The notes: generated from the sequence alone by a model not told the origin. A stretch of DNA of 64,000 bases from an uncultured Flavobacteriaceae bacterium (GCA_913048115.1 CAJWVI010000006.1:1-64000); one strand, 5' to 3'. Positions 15,284 through 23,921 are shown, numbered from the stretch's first letter. Numbers and translations: made by a program.

Positions 15284-16663
15284 ATGGAGTCGATCATTAT
15301 TTTAATATTTGTAATTGGTTATTTATCAATAACCCTAGAACATCCTTTAAAATTAGATAAAACAGTTCCTGCGCTTTTAATGGCTGCCCTTATTTGGGGT
15401 GTATTAGCAGTTGGCTTTCATGCAGGGTGGTTTGATGTTATTGACACCTATGATAATGCTTTTAATTTTGCCACAGGAGGTGAACAAGCAGAACATGGTT
15501 TTGAAAATACATTATTACATCATTTAGGGAAAACGGCAGAAATCCTAATCTTCTTGATTGGAGCAATGACCATTGTGGAGATTATAGATCTTCATCGTGG
15601 TTTTGAAATTTTAAAAGGCGCGGTACGTACTAAAAGTAAAAAGCGTTTGTTGTGGATTATTGGAATTTTAGCTTTTATTCTCTCTGCTATTATTGATAAT
15701 CTAACAGCGACCATTGTACTGGTTACCCTATTGCGTAAATTAATTATCCAACGAGAAGAGCGTTTGTGGTTTGTTGCTATGGTTGTTATAGCTGCTAATG
15801 CCGGCGGAGCATGGTCTCCTATCGGTGATGTAACCACAACGATGTTGTGGATAGCTAAAAACGTAACTGCTTTGGGCCTTATTAAATATGTCGTGATACC
15901 CTCTGTTATTTGTTTTATAATTCCTTTTTCCATTGCCTCTTATTTGCCCGCTTTTAAGGGTGAAATCCATGTGGAGAGTGATGAAGATCTTAAGGCAGGA
16001 CAATTGTTAAGCAGCAAGACGATGTTATTCCTTGGTTTAGGAATGATTGTGTCTGTACCTATTTTTAAAACCCTTACTCATTTACCCCCTTATATAGGGA
16101 TGATGTTGGCTTTAGGTGTTGTTTGGTTAGTTTCAGAATATATACACCCTGAAGAAGATTTTAGTAAAGAAAGGCGTCATTTATACTCTGCCCATAAGGC
16201 ATTATCTCGTATTGAAATTTCAAGTATTTTATTTTTCTTAGGAATATTAATGGCAGTTGCTGGTCTAGAGAGCTTGGTGTATGGTGTTGCAGAAAATGGT
16301 GATCCAGTAGGGACGCTACGTTATTTAGCTGAAATTTTAAATAGCGCAATACCCTCACAAGATATTGTGGTAATGTTATTGGGAGTTTTGTCTGCAATTA
16401 TTGATAATGTTCCATTAGTAGCTGCTTCAATGGGGATGTATACAGCAGAGACAGACAGTTTATTATGGCACTTTATTGCCTTCTCTGCAGGAACTGGAGG
16501 AAGCATGCTCATAATTGGTTCTGCCGCAGGTGTAGCAGCAATGGGTATGGAACGTATTGACTTTATTTGGTACCTTAAAAAAATATCTTGGTTAGCCTTT
16601 ATAGGTTTTGCTGCAGGCTCTATTGCTTTTATACTGCTTACTGGCGGTACATCAGGGCTATAA
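15284..16663 (+). CDS. nhaD: Na+/H+ antiporter NhaD
   Basis: An inner-membrane antiporter that expels Na+ in exchange for H+, expected in a marine bacterium. The 459 residues form about a dozen hydrophobic segments. Motifs characteristic of NhaD are AIIDNLTATIVLVTLLRKL, WSPIGDVTTTMLW, a second AIIDNVPLVAASMGM, and GTGGSMLIIGSAAGVAAMG near the C-terminus. It lies 21 bases after the amino-acid dehydrogenase gene and is closed by a strong terminator at 16709-16738, so the two genes probably form one unit. The identification is firm. Confidence 0.93.
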   Translation: MESIIILIFVIGYLSITLEHPLKLDKTVPALLMAALIWGVLAVGFHAGWFDVIDTYDNAFNFATGGEQAEHGFENTLLHHLGKTAEILIFLIGAMTIVEIIDLHRGFEILKGAVRTKSKKRLLWIIGILAFILSAIIDNLTATIVLVTLLRKLIIQREERLWFVAMVVIAANAGGAWSPIGDVTTTMLWIAKNVTALGLIKYVVIPSVICFIIPFSIASYLPAFKGEIHVESDEDLKAGQLLSSKTMLFLGLGMIVSVPIFKTLTHLPPYIGMMLALGVVWLVSEYIHPEEDFSKERRHLYSAHKALSRIEISSILFFLGILMAVAGLESLVYGVAENGDPVGTLRYLAEILNSAIPSQDIVVMLLGVLSAIIDNVPLVAASMGMYTAETDSLLWHFIAFSAGTGGSMLIIGSAAGVAAMGMERIDFIWYLKKISWLAFIGFAAGSIAFILLTGGTSGL

Positions 16664-16708
16664 TAAAAAGAACAAAGGCACCATTGATCATATTTTTTTG
16701 CGTAAAAA

Positions 16709-16738
16709 AAAAGAAGCATTTTTTGAAATGCTTCTTTT
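16709..16738 (+). terminator. Intrinsic terminator of nhaD
   Basis: A perfect 13-base-pair stem (16709-16721 with 16726-16738) with a 4-base loop, A-rich before and T-rich after, 45 bases after the nhaD stop. Confidence 0.85.
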
Positions 16739-17185
16739 AAACTTTTATGAAAACAAAAAATTATAATTTCTTAAATCTTTTTACTGTTAATGTTTCTTTT
16801 TAGAGGAGACATTGAATCAATCTCTTACTTTATGTTTCATTTACATGTAAAGATATTTGCTACTGCTTAAACAGTTTGAATTATCATTTGGTTGTTTCGG
16901 GGACCTAAATGTAAATAAATAAATCCACATTATCGATATAATACATATTTAATAGATAAAACGTATTAAATGGTACTATTTATTAAAAATATAGTGTGTT
17001 TGATTAGCATTTTAGATTAATAATATTCTTGTTTACAGCTCTTTATAGAAATGTTTTGATTTTAATACATGTTTTATTTTTATTGAAAATAAAACGTGTA
17101 GCTATTGTATTTGGTAGCGAAACTAAAAATCCACAAACAATTTTAAAACTCAATTCTCGTTAACATTCTATAAACCACATAGAAT
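16739..17185. other. Gene-free AT-rich region upstream of exbB with one strong inverted repeat
   Basis: No ORF or RNA gene is seen here. The one clear structure is a 15-base-pair hairpin, TACATGTTTTATTTT (17066-17080) pairing with AAAATAAAACGTGTA (17086-17100) through one G-T pair, around a 5-base loop. It ends 85 bases before the exbB start. It lacks a T tail and so is not an obvious terminator; it could be an operator or a leader hairpin for the exbBD-tonB operon. No exact TAnnTTTG box was found near exbB. Confidence 0.5.
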
Positions 17186-17884
17186 ATGATAGACTTCCTT
17201 AACCAGCAAATTCCAAATGGTACTGCTGCAATAGAACCAGAAGTAACCCAAAAGACACTTTCCATCATGGAGCTCATCGTTAACGGTGGAACAGGTGGAA
17301 TGATTATTGTTGGCACTTTAGCGCTGTTGCTTTTTGTTGCTCTATACGTTTATTTTGAACGTTTGTTCGCTATAAAAGCAGCCTCAAAATATGATGTTAA
17401 CTTCATGAATCAAATTAGAGGCGCTATAGCCTCTGGAAACTTACAAGCTGCAAAACTACTTTGCGTAAATCAAGGTACACCTGTGTCTCGATTAACAGAA
17501 AAAGGGATCAGCCGTATAGGAAGCCCTTTAGAGGATATTAATACTGCCATCGAGAATGCGGGAAGACTAGAGGTATACAAGCTAGAGAAGAACGTTAGTG
17601 TTTTGGCTACTATTGCTGGAGCCGCACCTATGATTGGTTTTTTAGGAACCGTAATTGGTATGGTGCTCGCCTTTCATCAACTAGCAACAAGTAGTGGCCA
17701 GGCTGAGATGGGGCTCTTAGCAGAGGGTATCTATACCGCTATGACCACTACTGTAGCAGGATTAATAGTTGGTATTATTGCCTATATAGGATATAATCAT
17801 TTGGTAGTGAAAACAGATAAAGTAGTGCATCAAATGGAGGCTACCGCAGTAGATTTTTTAGATCTTTTAAACGAACCTGCTTGA
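17186..17884 (+). CDS. exbB: ExbB/TolQ/MotA-type proton channel protein
   Basis: Inner-membrane component that uses the proton gradient to drive TonB. The 232 residues contain three membrane helices: one at about 35-57, then the pair with the hallmark APMIGFLGTVIGMVLAF and the final TAMTTTVAGLIVGIIAYIGY. The large cytoplasmic loop lies between helix 1 and 2. It is followed by exbD after 1 base and tonB after a further 7 bases, a compact operon. TolQ or MotA paralogues share the domain, but the neighbouring exbD and tonB support ExbB. Confidence 0.92.
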   Translation: MIDFLNQQIPNGTAAIEPEVTQKTLSIMELIVNGGTGGMIIVGTLALLLFVALYVYFERLFAIKAASKYDVNFMNQIRGAIASGNLQAAKLLCVNQGTPVSRLTEKGISRIGSPLEDINTAIENAGRLEVYKLEKNVSVLATIAGAAPMIGFLGTVIGMVLAFHQLATSSGQAEMGLLAEGIYTAMTTTVAGLIVGIIAYIGYNHLVVKTDKVVHQMEATAVDFLDLLNEPA

Positions 17885-17885
17885 T

Positions 17886-18278
17886 ATGAACCTACGCGGA
17901 AGAAATAAAATAAGTCCAGATTTTTCAATGAGCTCCATGACAGATATTGTATTTCTGTTGTTGGTATTCTTTTTGTTAACCTCTCCAGCGATCACGCCAG
18001 ATGCCTTAGATTTAATTTTACCTAAAGCAAATGGAAAAAGCACGAACGTTCAACAAGCAAGTGTAAGTATTACCAAAGACGGTGCCTATTTTGTCAATAA
18101 AGAACGGGTAACGATATATACCATAGAAAAGATGCTAAAGAGTGCACTATTAGGAAAAGCAAGTCCTACTATAATACTAAGGGCAGAAGAGGGTGTGCCT
18201 ATACAGGATGCTGTTTTTGTTATGGATATTGCCAATAAAAATAAGTTTAAAGTAGTGCTAGCGGTGCGCCCTAATTAG
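17886..18278 (+). CDS. exbD: ExbD/TolR biopolymer transport protein
   Basis: A 130-residue single-pass protein that partners ExbB in energising TonB. A short cytoplasmic N-terminus precedes the membrane helix MTDIVFLLLVFFLLTSP, whose Asp20 is the conserved proton-carrying residue. The periplasmic domain follows (SVSITKDGAYFVN, ILRAEEGVPIQDAVFVMD). The gene begins 1 base after exbB and ends 7 bases before tonB. No irregularity is seen. Confidence 0.93.
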   Translation: MNLRGRNKISPDFSMSSMTDIVFLLLVFFLLTSPAITPDALDLILPKANGKSTNVQQASVSITKDGAYFVNKERVTIYTIEKMLKSALLGKASPTIILRAEEGVPIQDAVFVMDIANKNKFKVVLAVRPN

Positions 18279-18285
18279 ATATATA

Positions 18286-19119
18286 TTGAGTATTCTAGAT
18301 TCCAAACATAAAAAGAAAAGCATGACAATCACGGTGATGATATATTCACTGTTGATACTGCTGTTGTTTTTTGTGGGTATGGATTATTTAGACCCACCTC
18401 CAGAGAATGGAATTGCTATTAATTTTGGTGCCACAGAAACAGGTAGTAGAATTACACCCCCTAAAGAGCTGCTTATATCTGCGCCAAATCAAACAATACC
18501 TCCTCCAGTAGTTGAATCTAAAGCGGAGCAAAGCGAAGCCCTAGTAACCCAAGATGTAGAAGAAGCTCCAGTTATTAAAAAAGAAAAAAAACCTGCTGTC
18601 AAGCAAGAGCCTCCTGTTAAAAAAACGGCCACAAAAGAAATACCTAAAGAACATATTGCACCTTTAGTACCTAGCCCAGATAAAAGTACGACAGATGCCT
18701 TGTCAAATTTAATCAACGGTCCTAAAAGCGGTGGTGCTGCCAAAAAAGCAGAGGGAAATGATGCTGTTATTAGTGATAAAGGCGATGTTAACGCAAATCC
18801 TAATGCTCTTGCGTATTACGGTACAGCAAAAGGGCTTGATGGCGATGGTAATTACCAACTTGGGGGACGAAAAGCACTCAATAAAGAAAAGTTTGTACAA
18901 GACTGTAATGAATCTGGAACTGTGGTGGTAAGTATAGAGGTAGATAGAGAGGGTAGGGTAATACGAGCAACACCTGGTGTAAGAGGAACTACCAATAATA
19001 CAAGGTGTTTGTTAGAACCTGCCAAACGAGCTGCGCTCGCTACTCGTTTTAATACAGACCTTAATGCACCTACCAAGCAAATAGGCAAAATAGTTTACAG
19101 GTTTAGTCTTTCACAATAA
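18286..19119 (+). CDS. TonB-family energy transducer
   Basis: Transmits ExbBD energy to outer-membrane TonB-dependent transporters. A TTG codon at 18286 is the likely start: it yields the basic SKHKKKS leader before the membrane helix at about 14-31, whereas the first ATG (18322) would remove those charges. A long Pro/Lys/Glu-rich periplasmic spacer (about 50-130) follows. The C-terminal domain (about 195-277) has VVVSIEVDREGRV, an Asn/Cys-containing loop and KIVYRFSLSQ at the end. It is the last gene of exbB-exbD-tonB. The C-terminus lacks a clear YPxxA motif but fits the flavobacterial TonB type. Confidence 0.85.
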   Translation: MSILDSKHKKKSMTITVMIYSLLILLLFFVGMDYLDPPPENGIAINFGATETGSRITPPKELLISAPNQTIPPPVVESKAEQSEALVTQDVEEAPVIKKEKKPAVKQEPPVKKTATKEIPKEHIAPLVPSPDKSTTDALSNLINGPKSGGAAKKAEGNDAVISDKGDVNANPNALAYYGTAKGLDGDGNYQLGGRKALNKEKFVQDCNESGTVVVSIEVDREGRVIRATPGVRGTTNNTRCLLEPAKRAALATRFNTDLNAPTKQIGKIVYRFSLSQ

Positions 19120-19226
19120 CTCGCTAGGTAGTATTCAATCAGGTTTTTTTTATGTTTTTTTGACCTCACTTTTCTTCTAAAATAGTACAGCACTTTTAGG
19201 TATCTTTATACTTAAAAATTTTCGCT

Positions 19227-21716
19227 ATGAAAAAGCTATTTCTTAGTGCTATAGCACTAACATTCCTTGCGTGCACAAATACCTCACAAACTACTAGTTT
19301 AGAGGGTAGTGAAACAACACCACACGATTTTATGTTTATGCAACGCGCATATCCTAGCGGACAATTAAAAACTAGTGCCTACCGTGAAGCGGTACAATGG
19401 AAAAAACAAAACCTTGCACAGCGTCAAGTAATCAATGAGGTTTGGGAGTTTGTTGGCCCTTTAAATACTGGAGGTAGGGTTACTGATATAGAAATTCCTG
19501 TAAATGATCCAAATACCTATTATGTGGGTGCGGCCTCTGGAGGTATTTTTAAAACAATAGATGGTGGTGGTACATTCAATCCTATTTTTGATGATCAAGA
19601 AATGCTGTCTATTGGTGATATTGAGCTTTCTAGAAACAATCCAAGTACTATTTGGGTAGGAACGGGTGAGGTAAATGCAGGTGGAGGTTCTTTAGCCTAT
19701 GATGGAGACGGTATATACCGCTCTACAGATGCTGGAATGAATTGGGAATCTCGCGGTTTACCTAATGTAGGTAGTATTGGAAAAGTACTTATAGATCCTA
19801 CTACCGATGATACCGTTTTTGTTGCTGCAATGGGACCCCTCTTTAAAAATGATCCTAATAGAGGTGTTTATAAAACAACAGATGGGGGAGCGTCTTGGAG
19901 TCAGGTTTTGTTTATTAGTGATGTTACGGGTATTATTGATATGGCTATGCATCCTAGTGATGGAAACATTATTTACGCAGCAGCATGGCAACGAGAACGA
20001 AGACCTACTAATAGAATTTACGGTGGAGAAGAGTCTGGATTGTACCGCTCTATGGATGGAGGTTTAACTTGGTTAGAAATGACAAATGGTTTGCCTGTGC
20101 TAGGAAGTGAAAAAGGGCGTATAAGTATTGCTATCTCTGAGTCTAACCCTAATGTTTTGTATACACGATATGCAGATGCAATAGGTAATATTCAAGGAGT
20201 ATATCGCTCTAATGATGGTGGAGATTCCTGGCAAACTCAAAATTCAAGTCAATTAATTAATGTTGGTTTTCATTGGTGGTTTAGGGGTATTTACATAGAC
20301 CCTACCAATGAAGATATTATTTATAATGTAGATTTTCAAGTACAAAAATCTACCAATGGAGGACAAAGCTGGAGTTCTTCTTTTGGAAATGTACATGTAG
20401 ATCAACATGCTATGGCATTTTCTCCTAACAATTCAGAAACTATATTACTAGGTAATGATGGAGGTTTATACCAAAGTGAAAATGGAGGAAACTCCTCTTC
20501 AAAATTTTCTACCTTACCTATTACACAGCTATATCGTTTTCATGTAGATGCCCAGGATGATAACAAGATATATGCAGGTGCGCAAGACAATAACACTATA
20601 CGCACCACAACTGGACAGACCGATAACTGGAATCCTATTTTTGGTGGAGATGGGTTTCAACCTCTCGTTGATCCTACTAATACTAACGTCATTTATGCTT
20701 TGTCTCAACGGGGTAACTTAGGTAAGTCTATCAATAATGGAGTTTCTTTTTCTGGTGCAACCAATGGCATTGCTAATGGAGATCGAAAAAACTGGGACAC
20801 TCCTATTGTTTTAGATCCGTCAGACTCCCAAACACTATATTACGGGGCAAATCGCTTATATAAAACCACCAATGCTGCAGGAAGTTGGACGGCCATAAGT
20901 CCAGATCTAACAGATGGGCCCTATGCCGGTAATTTAACCTTTGGCACCATTATTAGCATTAGTGTGTCTCCATTAGACAGTGATGTGATTTATGTAGGTA
21001 CAGATGATGGAAATATTTGGACTACCTCAAACGCAGGTGTAAACTGGAACAACATATCGGTAGACCTCCCAAATCGATGGGTAACTAGTGTTTTGGCAGA
21101 TCCTGAGAGTATTAATGCTGTTTATGTAACTTATTCTGGATATCGATTTGGAGACAATGAGGGCCATGTGTATAAAAGTAACGATAGCGGCTTGAGTTGG
21201 GAGAATATTTCGGCGGGAATTCCAGACATTCCTATCAATGATCTTGTAAAAGACAGCTATGGTAATTTATTTGTAGCCACAGATGTTGGGGTAGTTGCTT
21301 CTGCTAATGATGGTATTACCTGGAATGTTTTGGCGCCAAATTTACCTTCAGTTCCTGTTACAGATATGCATATTCATCAAGCGAGCGAGTATCTATATGT
21401 TGCAACATACGGTCGTTCAAGCTATAAAATAAATATAGCAGAAGACATTTTAAATACCCAGAATACTAGTCTTGGAAATACAATAGCATTGTATCCTAAT
21501 CCTGCAAATGAAACCCTTGTGATTTCATTTCAAAATGAAGTAGAGATTATAGATGTTACCCTCTACGACGCTTTAGGGAGAAATGTTTTGCGTAAAACGG
21601 TTCAAAGCATCTTAAATAAAGCTACATTAGATATTTCCACAGTACCCATTGGCTTGTATTATATAGTATTAGACATAGAAGGTGTTCGCACTACAAAGAA
21701 ACTCATAAAAAAATAA
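19227..21716 (+). CDS. Large secreted BNR/sortilin-like beta-propeller protein with T9SS sorting domain
   Basis: An 829-residue exported protein of the WD40/YVTN/BNR-like glycosidase-fold group. The N-terminus is a lipoprotein-type signal with LTFLAC and Cys16. Repeated Asp-box-like units recur through the body (DGGGTFNP, DAGMNWES, DGGASWSQ, DGGLTWLE, DGGDSWQT, NGGQSWSS, NAGVNWNN, DSGLSWEN), which build two propellers. The last about 80 residues are a type A T9SS sorting domain (YPNPANE, LYDALGRNV, GLYYIVL). The function is unknown; similar proteins are annotated as glycosyl hydrolases without proof. It sits between tonB and folC. Combining a lipobox and a T9SS signal is unusual. Confidence 0.83.
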   Translation: MKKLFLSAIALTFLACTNTSQTTSLEGSETTPHDFMFMQRAYPSGQLKTSAYREAVQWKKQNLAQRQVINEVWEFVGPLNTGGRVTDIEIPVNDPNTYYVGAASGGIFKTIDGGGTFNPIFDDQEMLSIGDIELSRNNPSTIWVGTGEVNAGGGSLAYDGDGIYRSTDAGMNWESRGLPNVGSIGKVLIDPTTDDTVFVAAMGPLFKNDPNRGVYKTTDGGASWSQVLFISDVTGIIDMAMHPSDGNIIYAAAWQRERRPTNRIYGGEESGLYRSMDGGLTWLEMTNGLPVLGSEKGRISIAISESNPNVLYTRYADAIGNIQGVYRSNDGGDSWQTQNSSQLINVGFHWWFRGIYIDPTNEDIIYNVDFQVQKSTNGGQSWSSSFGNVHVDQHAMAFSPNNSETILLGNDGGLYQSENGGNSSSKFSTLPITQLYRFHVDAQDDNKIYAGAQDNNTIRTTTGQTDNWNPIFGGDGFQPLVDPTNTNVIYALSQRGNLGKSINNGVSFSGATNGIANGDRKNWDTPIVLDPSDSQTLYYGANRLYKTTNAAGSWTAISPDLTDGPYAGNLTFGTIISISVSPLDSDVIYVGTDDGNIWTTSNAGVNWNNISVDLPNRWVTSVLADPESINAVYVTYSGYRFGDNEGHVYKSNDSGLSWENISAGIPDIPINDLVKDSYGNLFVATDVGVVASANDGITWNVLAPNLPSVPVTDMHIHQASEYLYVATYGRSSYKINIAEDILNTQNTSLGNTIALYPNPANETLVISFQNEVEIIDVTLYDALGRNVLRKTVQSILNKATLDISTVPIGLYYIVLDIEGVRTTKKLIKK

Positions 21717-21764
21717 GGTATCAACTATAAAGAGGCAACAGCGTGGCTTTTTAAACAGCTCCCC

Positions 21765-22937
21765 ATGTATCAACGTGTGGGTAAGCCTGCGTATAAAATA
21801 GATTTAAGCAACACATTGTTGCTAGCAGATTATTTAGCAAATCCACAACATAAATTTAAGAGCATTCATGTAGCTGGAACTAACGGTAAGGGTTCTACGA
21901 GCCATATTTTGGCCTCTGTGCTGCAAGAAGCTGGATATAAAGTAGGTTTGTATACCTCTCCACATTTTAAAGATTTTAGAGAGCGTATTAAAATAAATGG
22001 CACCATGATTACTAAGCGCTCTGTTTCAAGTTTTGTAACAAAGCATCATGCTTTTTTTAAAAAGCACCAATTGTCTTTTTTTGAAATGAGCGTGGGCTTA
22101 GCCTTTGATGAATTTGCCAAGCAAAATGTAGCTATCGCAATTATAGAAGTGGGGCTAGGAGGTAGGCTTGATAGTACTAATATTATTACACCAGAGCTAA
22201 GTATTATAACCAATATAGGGTTAGATCATACACAGTTTTTAGGCACTACACTGGCCGCGATTGCAAGAGAAAAAGCAGGTATTATAAAGCCAAATGTACC
22301 GGTAATTATTGGAGAAACTCATTTGGAGACAAAAGAGGTATTCCAGCAAATAGCCTTAGATAATAATGCGCCAATTACTTTTTCAGAAAAAGAAAGTGTT
22401 TCTCTATTTGATTGTGATTTAAAAGGAAACTACCAGAAAATAAATCAACGCACAGCGTTGGTTGCATTAAAAACACTCGGAACAAAAGGATTTAGTGTTT
22501 CAAAAATAGATCTTGAAAAAGGATGTAAGGCGGTTGTTGCCAATACGGGTCTTTTAGGGAGGTGGCAAATACTACAGCAATCCCCTACCGTTATTTGTGA
22601 TACCGCTCATAATAGAGAGGGGTTGATGATGACAATGCAACAATTAAAACAAACACCTTATCGTGAATTGCATATTGTTTTTGGTGTTGTTGGAGATAAA
22701 GATCTAGAGGCTATACTGCCTTTGTTGCCCAATAAAGCGAGCTACTATTTTTGCGCCCCAGACATACACAGGGCATTAGATGTTGAGGTCTTAAAAAACA
22801 AAGCGAGTGATTTTAACCTCAAAGGAGCTTCTTACCCATCAGTTGTAAGTGCTTTGAACGCCGCATTAAAAAAAGCACATACAGATGACTTTGTATACTT
22901 AGGGGGAAGTACTTTTGTAGTGGCTGAGGTTGTTTGA
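21765..22937 (+). CDS. folC: Folylpolyglutamate/dihydrofolate synthase FolC, start codon uncertain
   Basis: Adds glutamate to folates (and, in bifunctional forms, makes dihydrofolate) in the cytoplasm. From the first ATG it is 390 residues, with the P-loop GTNGKGSTSH, the DSTNIITPE segment, NIGLDHTQFLG and the EKAGIIK motif. The in-frame sequence upstream, NYKEATAWLFKQLP (21723-21764), matches the usual FolC N-terminus, but no ATG, GTG or TTG precedes it; the codon at the expected start (21720-21722) is ATC, 3 bases after the stop of the BNR gene. Real translation may begin at ATC or the protein may be 15 residues short. The gene ends at a very long hairpin at 22941-22999. Confidence 0.9.
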   Translation: MYQRVGKPAYKIDLSNTLLLADYLANPQHKFKSIHVAGTNGKGSTSHILASVLQEAGYKVGLYTSPHFKDFRERIKINGTMITKRSVSSFVTKHHAFFKKHQLSFFEMSVGLAFDEFAKQNVAIAIIEVGLGGRLDSTNIITPELSIITNIGLDHTQFLGTTLAAIAREKAGIIKPNVPVIIGETHLETKEVFQQIALDNNAPITFSEKESVSLFDCDLKGNYQKINQRTALVALKTLGTKGFSVSKIDLEKGCKAVVANTGLLGRWQILQQSPTVICDTAHNREGLMMTMQQLKQTPYRELHIVFGVVGDKDLEAILPLLPNKASYYFCAPDIHRALDVEVLKNKASDFNLKGASYPSVVSALNAALKKAHTDDFVYLGGSTFVVAEVV

Positions 22938-22940
22938 TAG

Positions 22941-22999
22941 CCACTCAAAATAAAACTCCCAATAGTGTCTATAACTATTGGGAGTTTTGTTTTGAGTGG
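22941..22999. terminator. Very long bidirectional hairpin terminator
   Basis: An almost perfect inverted repeat: 22941-22965 pairs with 22973-22999 apart from an isolated T/G irregularity. The core is AAAACTCCCAATAGT paired with ACTATTGGGAGTTTT around a 7-base loop. A-runs and T-runs flank the core, so it can stop transcription of folC (plus) and of the DUF4476 gene (minus). Confidence 0.8.
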
Positions 23000-23012
23000 T
23001 TGTATTGGTAAA

Positions 23013-23570
23013 TTAATTTCTACCATTAATATATTCTTCAAGTTCCTCTCCACTGCTGCTAAAAGAAAATACATTGAATACCTTAAAATAGTTTTCTACA
23101 TCATAGATGTAATCATAAGCAAATTTCGCAGTTTCTAATTTTCCGTCATCAAAACTAAATTGGTTTAGTATTTCCACAAGCTGATCAACAGTCATGCAAT
23201 TAGATCTAATTATTTGTTTTGAAACTCTTTGTTTATCATCACTAAAAGATTGATTGTTTACTGAATTAACCATTTCATCAATTCTTTGCCTACTCAAAGG
23301 GGGAGTACAGCCAATTTCCCCATTGTAACCAGACACATAAACAACTGCTGCGACAACAGGACTATTGTTAATTATGGTAGTTTGGGTTGTTGTTGTTTGT
23401 TGTTGATTATTCCCCATATTCATGTTTATATTCATGCCATCACTAACATTCATATTTATATTTATTCCATTATTAGTTGGGGTTCTAGTTGTGGTTGTTT
23501 GTGTCATTATTGTTTGCCCATAGGTTGTTATGGCTATTGCAAATAATAATATTGTTAATGAGCTTTTCAT
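23013..23570 (-). CDS. Secreted DUF4476 protein
   Basis: A 185-residue exported protein with a signal peptide ending near TYGQ (18-19). Residues about 20-70 are low-complexity, rich in Thr, Asn, Met and Gln (repeats of ININMN and QTTTT). The C-terminal half matches the DUF4476 family of Bacteroidota: SRQRIDEMV, IRSNCMTVDQLVEILNQFSFDDGKLETAKFAYDY split over two helices, then FNVFSFSSSGEELEEYI. The family's function is unknown. A TAAATTTG box lies 25 bases upstream on its strand and the long hairpin lies downstream, so the gene is monocistronic. Confidence 0.75.
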   Translation of the reverse strand: MKSSLTILLFAIAITTYGQTIMTQTTTTRTPTNNGININMNVSDGMNINMNMGNNQQQTTTTQTTIINNSPVVAAVVYVSGYNGEIGCTPPLSRQRIDEMVNSVNNQSFSDDKQRVSKQIIRSNCMTVDQLVEILNQFSFDDGKLETAKFAYDYIYDVENYFKVFNVFSFSSSGEELEEYINGRN

Positions 23571-23614
23571 ATCGTTTCATTTTATGATGAGTATCAAATT
23601 TATTTTAGCCAAAA

Positions 23615-23640
23615 AAAGTCCACTGTATTAAGTGGACTTT
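23615..23640 (-). terminator. Intrinsic terminator of tRNA-Val
   Basis: A perfect 10-base-pair stem (23615-23624 with 23631-23640) with a 6-base loop. On the minus strand it follows the tRNA directly and is followed by a run of seven T. Confidence 0.8.
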
Positions 23641-23644
23641 GTAT

Positions 23645-23722
23645 TGGTGGGCGCAGAGGGATTCGAACCCCCGACCCCTTGGGTGTAAACCAAGTGCTCT
23701 GAACCAACTGAGCTATGCGCCC
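23645..23722 (-). tRNA. tRNA-Val (anticodon UAC), CCA encoded
   Basis: The minus strand folds as a full cloverleaf of 78 bases including an encoded CCA. The acceptor stem GGGCGCA pairs with TGCGCCC, the D arm GCTC pairs with GAGC, the anticodon stem CTTGG pairs with CCAAG around loop TTTACAC (anticodon TAC), and the T arm holds TTCGAAT. The discriminator base is A, as expected for valine tRNAs. It stands alone between two protein genes and has its own terminator. Confidence 0.96.
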
Positions 23723-23913
23723 TAACCTTGTTAGCGAGTGCAAATATAAGTTAGATTTTAAAACCCACAAACAAATATTTCTAAAAAAGTTAAAATACTT
23801 CTTTAATGGCTTCTAATAGTCAGTATATAAGTGGGTTGTGAGTTAATAAAAAATAAGTTTTATTTTGTTAATAAAACACCTTCACTTCAAGGCTACATGT
23901 CTCTACCTAATTT

Positions 23914-23921
23914 TATTTTTG
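23914..23921 (+). promoter_or_regulatory. -7-like box before the 114-residue orphan gene
   Basis: TATTTTTG matches TAnnTTTG and lies 10 bases before the ATG at 23932. No TTG is found 19 bases upstream. Confidence 0.3.

Noticed and set aside
16321-16719. A 132-codon minus-strand open frame overlapping nhaD and its terminator
   Set aside because: It overlaps the conserved nhaD C-terminus and runs through a clear terminator hairpin.
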